Source of the DNA: Dryas octopetala
Lineage: Eukaryota; Streptophyta; Magnoliopsida; Rosales; Rosaceae
Length of the DNA: 64,000 nt
Reading direction: 5' to 3'
NCBI GenBank assembly: GCA_963921425.1
Contig: OY992837.1
Coordinates: 13,799,896 to 13,863,895, forward strand
Below the pieces are notes generated by a model, which saw nothing but the letters and a program-made list of their open reading frames with translations, was not told where the DNA came from and ran no database searches. Shown here one piece after another: positions 1 to 9,926 of the stretch (its first letter is position 1; the number at the start of each line of letters is the position of its first letter). Made by a program: the position numbers and the translations under genes.

Positions 1-185
1 TTGTCGTAAATTCTCTAGAATGGGTCCCCTGTATATGATTGGAAAAATAGTAATGACCTTTTGTGCAATAGAAGTGTTCACTGTTTTTATGGTAGTTGAC
101 ATTATGCCTATGGTTTAGAAATGATCTTTTGTATAGGGGGAATGTGGGGGGATGTATGATGTAATCTAGATGGGCAGGGCGATAG

Positions 186-557
186 CTTTATGATCTTTAT
201 GAGAGGCTGCGTGCCATGCATCATGAGGAAATCATGCACCTCCAAAGGCAACATGCTCAGATGGACTTCCACTTCAATGGTAGGGTGTCAAGTGCACTTG
301 ACAGCTACCTTAGAGGACAGGTTGGCGCCACCAGCAGCAATACTCCACCTTGTCCATCTCAGATGCTTGGATCAGGTGCTCCTAATAGCAGTCCTTATGT
401 CTTTGGGCCATTCACACCAAATGCTACTTTAAGGATCCAATCCCATGTCACTCCAATGTCTCAAAGCAGTACTCTGGATGGCGTGGGGCAGAAGCCAATT
501 GATGTTGAGAGGAGGGCAGCGTCTGACAATGGAGAAGAGAGGGAAGCTAATCCATGA
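186..557 (+). CDS. Last exon of an unrecognised gene (partial)
   Basis: The frame is open from an apparent splice acceptor (AG at 184-185) to a TGA at 555-557 and gives about 123 residues. It begins with a charged helical stretch, LYDLYERLRAMHHEEIMHLQ, and ends in a Ser/Pro/Asn-rich tail with an acidic EEREANP end. The upstream exons lie outside the window. The helical start and disordered tail would suit a nuclear or regulatory protein, but I do not recognise a family and assign no function. The reading frame is stopped by TAG across the proposed acceptor, which supports an intron boundary there. It could also be a fragment of a decayed gene. Confidence 0.45.
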   Translation, partial: LYDLYERLRAMHHEEIMHLQRQHAQMDFHFNGRVSSALDSYLRGQVGATSSNTPPCPSQMLGSGAPNSSPYVFGPFTPNATLRIQSHVTPMSQSSTLDGVGQKPIDVERRAASDNGEEREANP

Positions 558-2894
558 GCCAGCTGATATGATCATAGTAAGAAAGCTATTTCTAGTATTT
601 TGATTGGTATTTTAGTTCAGTGAACATAGTCCCCTTGAGGTGAATTGAGTGAACTTGCTGCTTTATATTTAGGTGATGGTCTTGATATATAACATCAAGT
701 TTGGTTAAAGGTGATGTGTTCACTGTTTTGATCTGTCTACTTGGTTCCGTTTGGACCTTTTGTTTAGGGGAATGATTTTTAATATGTGATGTAATGGAGA
801 TGGCAGGCTGATAGGTCTAGTATGTTTTGGTCAACAAGTTTGGAACACTTGAGTATTTTATGGTATGTAATGGTTGACTTACAATATATAAATATGCAAT
901 TGGCTACAATTTGGTTATCTGGTACAATTGGTTCCATTTTAATTTCCAATTTTGTTTGTAAACTTTCTTGTGTGTCATGTGTTCTTAGTATATATCCATT
1001 GCAAAAGGCAGCTTTTATGCAACTATAAAATGAGAGTGAGGCTTGCAAATATTAGTAGCTAGATCCATTGCAAAATGCAGTTCCTAAGCCACTTCAGTAA
1101 TGAACTGTGCAACTACTTCAGAAACCATTCTCTAAGGTGACTTGATTCAGCCACTAACGCTTCCACAAAACAGTAATGGTTTAATTCATTTAGCATTGGA
1201 CTGCCACATTAGTTGGCTTGCTAGCTGTCTGCATCAATGTCAGGTTTGATGAAGTTAGCCAACCATACTATTTTTGGGGGTGCTGAAGACCAATAGCCAC
1301 CCAATTCTGTACAACCATCAGCATTTTAGTGAGGTGAGTGTTGCCCATATTTGTTGTAGTGCCAAAAACTCATGAGCGCAAGGATGGCACTGAAGCATAC
1401 CACATGTATCTCTCAATCTTCATCATCATATTTGCATGTAATCCTTGTATGCCTGAAAGAAGTTAAAAGGATAAAAAGCAGCAGCCCAGGTAGCTTTACC
1501 TGCCTCTATTGCTTCACATGCTTGGTTTCCCCTCTAAAATTAAATTAGGTGACACTTTTTATCTGGGGGGAGAGAGGTTTTGAAATTGGAAATTCTTCAA
1601 CATTGTCAAGAAAAATACACTAAACCAAGTAGACACCTTTTTTTTTTTTTTTTTTTTTCAAACAATTCTTTTAACAAAATTTTTTTACAAACAGAAAGGA
1701 AAAAGAACACCCAGCGCCACACCCACCCAGTAAACCCCTCCCTTACTCACCAGAACCCCTGGAAACTTTCCCTCTTCTCTCTCTTTCTTCTTCCCTCTCT
1801 TGCCCTCTTTTTCCCACAAAAGCTTGACAATTGCAAAGTATGTTCCTACCCTTTTCTTTTGATCTCCCAGTAGAAATAAAGTCCTTAAGACCTGATTTCG
1901 GACAAAAAGATGGAAAGCAGGTTGAAATATAAGTAATGCGATGGAATCAGCAAGGGGGAGAATATCTGGAAGAGAGAACAATAGAGTGCCTGAGCTGATA
2001 ATAGAAACTACTACAAAATCCCAAATGCACATCATAAAAATAATCGGAATGATAAGTTTAGAAGCTGTAATTGCATAGTCAGAAATCAAAAGGCCAACTT
2101 CCAAAATTAATAAAACTAATTAGTGGCATCAATCTGTCTCCTAACAAATAAAATTTTGTTTTTACCTTCTAAAATGATCAGGAATGTCATCATATTCATA
2201 ACAAAGATATTAATGAAAATGAAAACAAAACAAGCTGGTGGGGGTGGGGGTGTGTTGAAACAGAGGAATAGAAGACAGAAGCTTCCAGGAAGACACAAAC
2301 TGATTAATCAGTTTCTCATTAAATGATTACAGAGGCAATAAGCCTTTAAATTCGATCTCACAGCCAACTATGTAACAAGTTACATTCAGTCAAGAAGAGT
2401 GACGACAAGGCAGACCAGACTATGCATTACCCTTTGCTCATTCTCTTTTTCTTGACTGAAGCAAGTTCACAATACAAATTTCACCAAAGAGAAAACCGGA
2501 AATTAAGACAACATTGAAAATACTTGAGAAGGCATTTTGAACTGAACCAACAAACTAACCCATTTGATGTATTTCATATGGTACTCCACTTAATATGGCT
2601 AAGGAGCATTTAAATAACATTTTAATCTTTAATTAAATAAGCATGGCATTTACTGCACCACCCCCACCACAATCAACCAACCTGCAACAATTACCATACC
2701 AACAAACTTTCACACCCAGCTCTAAAGACCAGAAGAATCTACATGATAAAAGACAAAAATTTCACATGATGGATATATAATAGATAACATATATAAGACA
2801 TCCATCGTTGAAAAATGTGCAGAAGTTCCAAAGTTCAATGTGATATTAAGAACCATCTGCTTCAACTTTCTATTTCCGAAAATGCATATTAATG
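558..2894. other. Intergenic, no gene seen
   Basis: AT-rich spacer. A segment around 718-815 resembles the intron segment 85-185 of the preceding gene. A poly-T tract lies at about 1639-1658 and a T/C-rich stretch follows to about 1815. A minus-strand frame at 1685-2104 is open but has no recognisable domain. I see no supported gene. Confidence 0.5.
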
Positions 2895-3031
2895 TCATAC
2901 TGATTTTTTTATCAATGACAAAAGAGCAGGATCTACTTTATGTTTAGACAATAGATCAATTATCAATTCCACCGTTGATGCATCCGCAGAGAAACCCCTC
3001 TCCACCATTTCTTGAATAAGTCTCACCCCCC
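2895..3031 (-). pseudogene. Frame-shifted PPR C-terminus
   Basis: Directly after the stop of the PPR frame, another minus-strand frame carries the expected second helix and tail. It reads GVRLIQEMVERGFSAD, then STVELIIDLLSKHKVDPALL, and ends at TGA (2895-2897). The last PPR motif is completed only by shifting frame by one base near 3030-3050, where there is a run of six C (minus strand G). Confidence 0.75.
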
Positions 3032-4681
3032 TTAATGGCTTAATGTCTCATCATTGTTAAGAAACCCTCGGATAATTGTGTTATAGGTGCAATCCTCTGG
3101 AGGACAACCTTTCTCTTCCATTCCTCTAAGCAACTTTTCTGCTTCGTTTATTGAGCCTCCAGTACAAAGTCCATTAATCATTATCGTATATGTCCTCACA
3201 TTAGGTTGAAGCCCTTTTGATGATAAACTGTTAAAAAAGTCCCTTGCAGATTCAATTTTTCCAACTATGCACAAACCTTCAATTAGAATATTGTGAATCA
3301 CAATATCCATATCAAACTTCTTGCCTTCCATCTCTTTAAACAATTCTATTGCCATAGAAAGTTGTTGGTTTTTACAAAGGCCATCCAGTAAAACAGCATA
3401 AGTTCGAACATTTGGAAGTTGGCCATAAGCTTGCATCTTAGAGAGCAAGTTTTGAGCATCTTGTAATCTCCCCACTTTGCAAAAGCCATCAATAAGAGTG
3501 TTATAAGTAATGGTATTTGGAACCACTCCCTTACTAGACATTTCTTCAAAAAGCATCATGGCGTCTTCGATCTTTTTATGCTTGCAATATCTGTTTATCA
3601 ATATGTTATAACTATGAGCATGAACAATGTCACCCTTGCTAAGCATTAGATCAAAAACTCTTTTTGCTTCCTTCAATTCTCCTCGCAAGCAGTAACCATC
3701 CATAAGCGAACTGTACGTAACCATATCAGGTTCAATATCTCTTTGAATCATCATTTCCACCACACTTTCTGCTTCCACAGCTTTCCCCTCCTTACAAAGT
3801 GCATCTACTAAGACACTGAAGGTGTGTACATTTGGAAAGATTTTTTTACTCACCATTTCCTTCAACAATCTCGTAGCTTCTTCCCACTCGCCTAATTTGC
3901 AAACTCCATCAATCAAAGAGGTATACGTAATGACGTCAGGAACAATACCCCTACTAATCATTTCTGTAAAGAGGTTCAATGCATCAGCAACTAGCGTGTC
4001 TTTACAAAGACTGCCAATGATCGTGCTATAGGAAACTACGTTAGGTTTACAACCTTCTTGTTCCATCTTCCTAAGCAATTGAATAGCCGCACCATTGTTA
4101 CGCATCTTACAAAAAGCGTTTATTAATGTATTATATGTAACCACATTGGGCTTACAACCTCCCTCCACCATATTTCTGTACAGTCCTGCTGCCTCAGCAA
4201 CTCTACCCGCAAGAAGAAAGCCCTTGATTAGAGTGGTGAAGGTCGTGACATCTGGTTCAAAGCCAAATTTGAAGAATTTTCCCAAGACAGATAAGCTATA
4301 GCCCATTTGTTTCAAATGACAAAAACAATTGATGACAATAGTAAGAGTATAAATATCAGGTGCAATTCCCAACAGACACATTTGTTTATACAAAGAGATG
4401 ACTGCCGAATAATGTTTCAATTTGGCAAGTTGACCCATAATTTGATTGAAACGGACAACCGAAGGCAGAGGACGCATTTGAAGCATGGTATTGAACAAAT
4501 TGAAAGCATCGTGGAGATTAGTGGGTTTGGGTTGGGGGTTTGTAGATTTTGTTGGGTTTGAGGATTGAGAATGAAACAAGGCAAAGTAATTGTTGAAGAA
4601 AACAAGATGAGTAGAGTGGTGAAGACAAGGCAAAGGAATACCTCTGTGTCTGTTGCAATAAGAAGAAGCACTTCTCCACAT
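3032..4681 (-). CDS. P-class pentatricopeptide repeat protein, probably mitochondrial
   Basis: A 549-residue protein on the minus strand. I chose the ATG at 4681 because it is followed by an Arg/Ser-rich, acid-poor leader (MWRSASSYCNRHRGI) typical of a mitochondrial targeting peptide. From about residue 76 there are 13 consecutive 35-residue PPR motifs of the pattern VTYNTLI..FCK...A..L...M...G..PNV, and a 14th starts at CTYNTIIRGF. The uniform P-class motifs without E or DYW domains resemble the restorer-of-fertility-like group, whose members bind organellar transcripts; that role is inferred from the family. No intron is visible, as usual for this group. The stop at 3032 cuts the 14th motif. 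The remaining half reads on in another frame (2895-3031), so the protein has either lost its end or the base call is wrong. Confidence 0.85.
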   Translation of the reverse strand: MWRSASSYCNRHRGIPLPCLHHSTHLVFFNNYFALFHSQSSNPTKSTNPQPKPTNLHDAFNLFNTMLQMRPLPSVVRFNQIMGQLAKLKHYSAVISLYKQMCLLGIAPDIYTLTIVINCFCHLKQMGYSLSVLGKFFKFGFEPDVTTFTTLIKGFLLAGRVAEAAGLYRNMVEGGCKPNVVTYNTLINAFCKMRNNGAAIQLLRKMEQEGCKPNVVSYSTIIGSLCKDTLVADALNLFTEMISRGIVPDVITYTSLIDGVCKLGEWEEATRLLKEMVSKKIFPNVHTFSVLVDALCKEGKAVEAESVVEMMIQRDIEPDMVTYSSLMDGYCLRGELKEAKRVFDLMLSKGDIVHAHSYNILINRYCKHKKIEDAMMLFEEMSSKGVVPNTITYNTLIDGFCKVGRLQDAQNLLSKMQAYGQLPNVRTYAVLLDGLCKNQQLSMAIELFKEMEGKKFDMDIVIHNILIEGLCIVGKIESARDFFNSLSSKGLQPNVRTYTIMINGLCTGGSINEAEKLLRGMEEKGCPPEDCTYNTIIRGFLNNDETLSH

Positions 4682-4805
4682 CGTCGTCTTCAGCCTCTCG
4701 GATCCCACGATCAGCTCAAGTGGTTTTGGTCCTTTTGGAATGTGTGTTGGTAGAAGCAAGTTAAGCAACTGGTTGAGGAGTGCATGAACTAATGGATCTC
4801 GGTTT

Positions 4806-4852
4806 GGACTAGTGGGTGGGCTTGCAGGTGGACTAGTGGGTGGGCCTGCAAG
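4806..4852. repeat. Two tandem 23-24-bp units upstream of the PPR start
   Basis: The unit GGACTAGTGGGTGGGCTTGC is repeated once with a single change. It lies just upstream of the PPR start, in the probable 5' leader. It gives the Pro/Ser-repeat look of the upstream in-frame extension. Confidence 0.7.
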
Positions 4853-4915
4853 CCCAATTAAAAAAATAATAATAAAATACCATCCTGCAATTTCTTGTTT
4901 TTTGGCCATTACCAT

Positions 4916-6690
4916 CCTGTTATTTCTATCATCTCTTTTAAATGTCGATTTGTTTTTTATTTTTTATTTCCATCTAATACAGTAATACTGTTGTTGTGTA
5001 TTTTTTTTGGCGGGGGAAATACTGTTTTTGTGTTTAATTTGGATTTAATACTCACTTTTTTTCTATGTTGAGTTAGTAAAACCAAAGATTAACAGGTCCA
5101 TGGTTGCTGGAGGCAGAGAGAGAGGTGAGAGAGGTGAGAGGGGCTGGGTTTTGGGGGATGGCAGCGGCAGGGGAGATCGAGAGAGATGAGAGAGTAGAGA
5201 GGTGAGTCGCGGAGAGAGAGAGAGAACGCAGAGGAGAGAGAGAGGAGAGAGAGAGAGTTTTATGTAAAAAAATAAAAAATAATTAAATGTACAATACGTT
5301 AACTCAATGTTAATTTTTTAAATAGATGTCATGATTTGAGATGGGAGGTGAGCATACACCCTAATTAAAGGAGGTGAGCAAAACTACTCTCAATTTATGA
5401 AGTTGAATATTAAGATTTTCTATTTATGATTTTCGTTTTTAAATTTCAAAATAAGTCTGATCTTGTTCAATTTAGTGTATTACCATATAAAAGAAATGTC
5501 TTTTATTTATTGCAAACATCATTAAGCTTCCTTCTCACATGTTCTTTAGGTTGCAATATTCTAAAATTCAATGGAGGGTGCTATCATTGCAAGATGTCGT
5601 CTTGGCCAAAAAACAATAGTTGTTCCACTTTTTTCTCTAGGTAAGTAACTTATTATTTTGCTTTGGTTGTGTTTGTGGTGTCTTCGATTTTTTTCTTCTT
5701 CCTCCCATCTTTTTTTTTATTTTTTTTTTTATTTTTTTCAACACCAAGCCCTCCATGATTATTGGTTTTATTTTTCTTCCACATTTTTCTACCTGAGTAA
5801 GAGGTGATGAAACCATTGGTATATATACCTCAAAAAGAGGTTGGATTTGGGGGGATAGGTATCTTCTTCTTGACCTGAATGATAAATATCTTGTTCTTGA
5901 CCTGAGCGATATGTATCTTCTTATTTTTCTTATTTTGTTTTATGTACCTGAGTTCAAGATATTGGTATTTGTATTTATATATCTTAGTGTTATATTTGTA
6001 TTGTGATAGATTTGTTATATTTTTATTAGATTTTTTTTTTTAACTCAAAGTTGAGGCTTACTGTATTCATTTTTTTTAATCTATATTATATGTATATTGG
6101 GTGTTTAATTTTTTTGTATTTAAGTGTTTATATGTTGATGTGAATTTGATGCACGAATCATGAATCATGAAATTTCATCAATAAAAACATTCAAAATTAG
6201 GAGTAATAAATGTCTCTAATCATGGATCTTTAAATATTGCTCAAATTGAAGCAATGACATCTTTTGTAAATATCCACAAATTCATACCTAAACCATTATT
6301 TGACTTGGAAAAAAAAAAAACCATCAAATACATTGCCTACTCTAAAATGGAGTGTTGAAAATGGAGGTATATCTAAAAGTCTTAAATGAATTAATTATTT
6401 TAGTGTTGTAGACAAATAGTTAATTAAGCCACCTAGATCTCTCCCCCAACAGAAGACACAAGCCCACACAAGCAGTGGAAGTTTAGAAGTCATTTTCTCA
6501 ACAATATTCTATTGTGGATTTTTATTTTTAAATAGAAAAACCAATTTCTTAAGCAATTAAGTGCATCACCATCTGCATTTTAATTAACAAAATACTTAGA
6601 TGATCACATGAATGACGGCTGTTGTATATATACATGTCATGATCATCTCACTTTCTAAGCAAAATTAAACCTCGACAGATCCCCAACAAA
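4916..6690. other. Intergenic with GA-rich low-complexity tract
   Basis: A GA-rich tract (GAGAGAG blocks) occupies about 5112-5260. The rest is AT-rich. A short open stretch ending at 5640 runs into a donor-like GTAAGT, but I see no partner exon. The last 300 bases resemble the bHLH promoter region that recurs at 61190-61480, including a TATATATAC box near 6625-6650. Confidence 0.5.
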
Positions 6691-6957
6691 CTAATTATCA
6701 TCAGATCATTATGTTAGCTTTATCTCCTCCTCTGTTTTCAACCATCGGATGGCCCTTAGAGGATCATCCCATAAGTCATGACATTGACCACAACATGAAG
6801 AACTACTTCTACAGGGACACTACTACTCAAACTTCAGAATCATTCCTTCACATTCCTCCATCTCAGCAACAAGTGGAGTTTGATCATTCCACACCATCTA
6901 CAGCTATCAGCAGTGGCGAGTGAGCGTGATCGTCGCAAGAAGATCAACGGCTTGTAT

Positions 6958-7721
6958 TGTTGGAATTATGATATTCAAGTAATAAATATTTTTGTTATGG
7001 ACTTATATATTTATTTGTTTAAATATCATATTTTATGTGAATGGGAAAAGTAAGTGGAAATGAATTAAGTATTGGACTTTATAAAAACATTGATCATATT
7101 AAGGTTATAAGCCTTGAAAGATATAAAGGACATACAAGTCGGCTTTTTGGCTTATTCTTACGGGTGGGTTTTATCTTGCCCATCAATTTGAAGAGATGCA
7201 TGTTTCTGTTCAAACCATTTGAACAGACATCATATAGACGTACTGGTTAAATTGAAACAACCATGGCCATGAACATATGTGTCTTTGCCCATTTGATCAG
7301 ATGTGTCTCTTGCCCATTTAATTCAATCAAAACCTTTCCAAAAGGGCACTTTGCATATATAAATAGAGTAGTCTTGCACTCATTTAGGATTAAGAAAATT
7401 ACTAAGAACTTGCATTCATTCTCTTACATTCAATCAAAGTCTTCCATTATCAAAGAGAGAGTTCTCTGCATATTTGGGTTTGCAGAACCTTATAGTTTGA
7501 ATTGCTACTACTATAAGGAGAAAGTCGTTGTATCCTGGGAGGCGAGCGCCGATTGACCATAGCACGGTAGGGTGGGCGTAAATCATCTTAAGGTCATTGT
7601 GTCAAACACTAGCCTCAACTTTAAAGGTTTTTCTAAACTTTCTTGATTGTCTATTTTTCTGTATGATTTTTTGTTAATCTCTTTGTTTGATTATAGCAAT
7701 TTACACCATTAGTTTCCAACA
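6958..7721 (+). mobile_element. Solo LTR, Copia type, 764 bp
   Basis: The element starts TGTTGGAA and ends TTCCAACA, a perfect 8-base terminal inverted repeat. It is flanked by the 5-base target duplication TGTAT (6953-6957 and 7722-7726). The empty site is visible in bHLH pseudogene 3, where the same exon reads straight through (CTTGTATTCGTCGC near 61770). No internal retrotransposon region is present, so this is a solo LTR left by LTR-LTR recombination. Open frames inside it (7041-7556) are not genes. Confidence 0.93.
7356..7366 (+). promoter_or_regulatory. TATA box of the solo LTR
   Basis: TATATAAATAG lies about 400 bases into the LTR, as expected for the U3 promoter of a Copia-type LTR. 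It would fire in the direction of the bHLH pseudogene. Confidence 0.5.
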
Positions 7722-8886
7722 TGTATTCGTCGCTCCACGCATTGCTCCCTGCAGATCAATCGGTACAAAAAAGATCAATTCATTCATTCTCGAGCTTGCT
7801 AGGTTCATAGTAGTTTGGTTATGTACCAGATTGTTAATTTGGAACAAGAATCCACCCCACCAATGATTTAAATTAACAATTCAACAACGTAACATGTGGG
7901 ATGCCTATCTTGCAAGTTACATTGCCACATTATAAATTTGGACTACACAATTAAATCAGAATCTACCTTATTAATGCCCCAAATTTTCAGTCTTGCAACA
8001 TAACATGTTTAATTATTTTGTAGTATACATAAACCTCATTAATATCAATCGCACATAAGAAAGTACTACTAAAAATCCTACTCACCATTTTGAAATTCTG
8101 CATCATTTTACAGAAAAAAATTAAGCATTCCGGCGACAGTTTCACGTGTGCTGAAATACATTCCGGAACTGCAAGAGCAAGTGGAGGGACTGCTTTGAAA
8201 AAGTGATGAGCTTTTATCAAGAGTGTCTACTCAAGGAGATGCAGTGCATGAGGAAAAGCAAATCAAAAGCAAAACTCGGAGCTCATTATCTGCTATACGT
8301 TTCAACCTGTCGTCTTAGTGATAAAGAAGTTGCAAATTTGCAATTCAAATATGAACGTATAAGAATATGACCCACCAGAAAATGTTGTCTGAGGTCTGCT
8401 GAATTTGGAGGAGAATGGACTTCAATTACTAAATTCTTCTTCCTTTGTGTTCTCTGGAGGGAGGGTCTTCTATAATTTGCATCTTCAGGTACTTGTACTG
8501 CTTTTTGGTCCTGATCTAATTAATTGAAATATAATCCTCTCCTAATCTTTTCGGTTTTCATCTTGTGCTCATGTACATTCAAAATGATAGAGTTGGCTTT
8601 GGGGTTTATATTGAGTTTTGGATTTAACATTTAAGATTTATATTGAAAAGATAATTAAATGGAATTAAACGAGAAATTTTAAATATAAGCACAAGATCAT
8701 AAAACAAAAAAAAAAAAAAAAAAACCAGCAGAGCATTCAGACTCTAATTAATTTGTTTACTATGTAATATATAATTTATACTTCTACTATATTTTATTTT
8801 CTGTGTATATTATACAGGTTTAAAGAAGTTACACACTGGAATGTGAGAAATATTTAAGAGAGAAGATCATGTCTTTCTATGCATGA

Positions 8887-9926
8887 GGAAAGGCAGAAGT
8901 ACTTATTTCTATTTGATTCCAGATTTTGATCACGCATGTACAAATGGAATATGTGACCGCATTTGTGCTCTTCCCATTTTAATTGAAGTGTAGCAAGCAC
9001 TTATGAAGAAGATTAGTCTCAATTAAACTACAGAGCTAGTCTATGTGGCACAGTCATGTCAATATTAGATAATGCCCATGTAAACTAGTTGAACCAACCT
9101 TATTGGTGACCTGTAACCATGGCCCAAAATTTAGGGAGTAAACTGTTATGGCCAAAGGTATTGTATATATCCCCCACTTTTGCGAGAGTATAGCTAGCTT
9201 TTGTAGTACATAGAACCATATGTAATTCCCTTGAAAGAAAAGCTAGAAGAACTTGCAGAATACTAGAACGTACATAAAATATTTGATAACACCCACAAGA
9301 ACAAGAACACTCAAAGATCACTCAAAGAAGACATTTATCGCATATATTCAAGACTTCAAGAGAGAAGAGAGGAGATTGATTGAGTTGTGTCAAAATGATA
9401 GGACTAATCTGCTACACATAGATGTTAACGTTGGGTCATTTAACACAAATTGAAACATTGGACAATCAATCGTTGTGGCTCCACGTTTCAAACTTATCCG
9501 CAAAACATGCATACTGAATGGAAATGGCTACGTACTTTCAATTCCAAATCAACCAAACGGTTCATTAAAAATTGAACTAATTAAGTCGTGAACATTTAAT
9601 TGAAAAATGTAAACTGGAGTTTAATTACAATACAATTATAACGTACATTCAAACCAACCTTTGAAAACCAATTCAAATATAGTTTGTAATTAAAGCAATG
9701 ACTATCAAACATACAAATGGGTTTATCATGTCTTTAAATACGCCTCTACCAGCCTTCAAACTAGAAGCTAGAGGTTTGGTGCAAGCACTTAACCACTAGG
9801 CTAGATAGAAATGGCTTTATTCAATTACATTAAAAGATTGTATTTTGAAGTACTTGAGTAAAAAACCAAAAGAAATATCTCATCCTCATCATCAACATCA
9901 GGACCTTCACGATCATCAGGAAACTG
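8887..9926. repeat. Cassette spacer, copy 1
   Basis: The spacer between bHLH pseudogene 1 and the first NLR tail. It recurs at 14835-15983 and at 63276-64000 (and in part from 58514). No coding sequence is seen. It contains the conserved stretches AGATAATGCCCATGTAAACT and ACCAAACGGTTCATTAAA. Confidence 0.75.

Larger units (their letters stand above)
6711..8886 (+). pseudogene. bHLH pseudogene 1 (subgroup Ib, ORG2/bHLH38-like)
   Basis: The start MLALSPPLFSTIGWPLED is the signature N-terminus of the Ib bHLH factors (bHLH38/39/100/101, ORG2/ORG3), which act in the iron-deficiency response. Exon 1 runs from 6711 to about 7762, exon 2 from 8114 to 8488 and exon 3 from 8818 to 8886. Introns are marked by donor GTACAA (7763), acceptor ACAG (8113), donor GTACTT (8489) and acceptor ACAG (8817). 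Exon 2 still holds the second helix and leucine-zipper-like part. Lesions are: a 44-base deletion before the basic region giving GAG-TGA at 6919-6923, a solo LTR in exon 1 (6958-7721), an extra A at the start of exon 2, a TGA in the helix region (CTGCTTTGA), and a TAA at the start of exon 3. It is dead as a protein gene. Confidence 0.85.

Noticed and set aside
1685..2104. Minus-strand 139-codon frame with hydrophobic segments
   Set aside because: No recognisable family, no splice partner, and the end runs into low-complexity DNA.
4682..4915. In-frame N-terminal extension of the PPR protein
   Set aside because: It encodes a hydrophobic stretch and Pro/Ser repeats from a tandem DNA repeat; the Met at 4681 gives a proper targeting leader.
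5426..5644. Possible first exon ending at a GTAAGT donor
   Set aside because: No acceptor or downstream exon could be matched, and the translation shows no known motif.
7041..7556. Two open frames as small genes
   Set aside because: They lie wholly inside the solo LTR, which is defined by its ends and target duplication.
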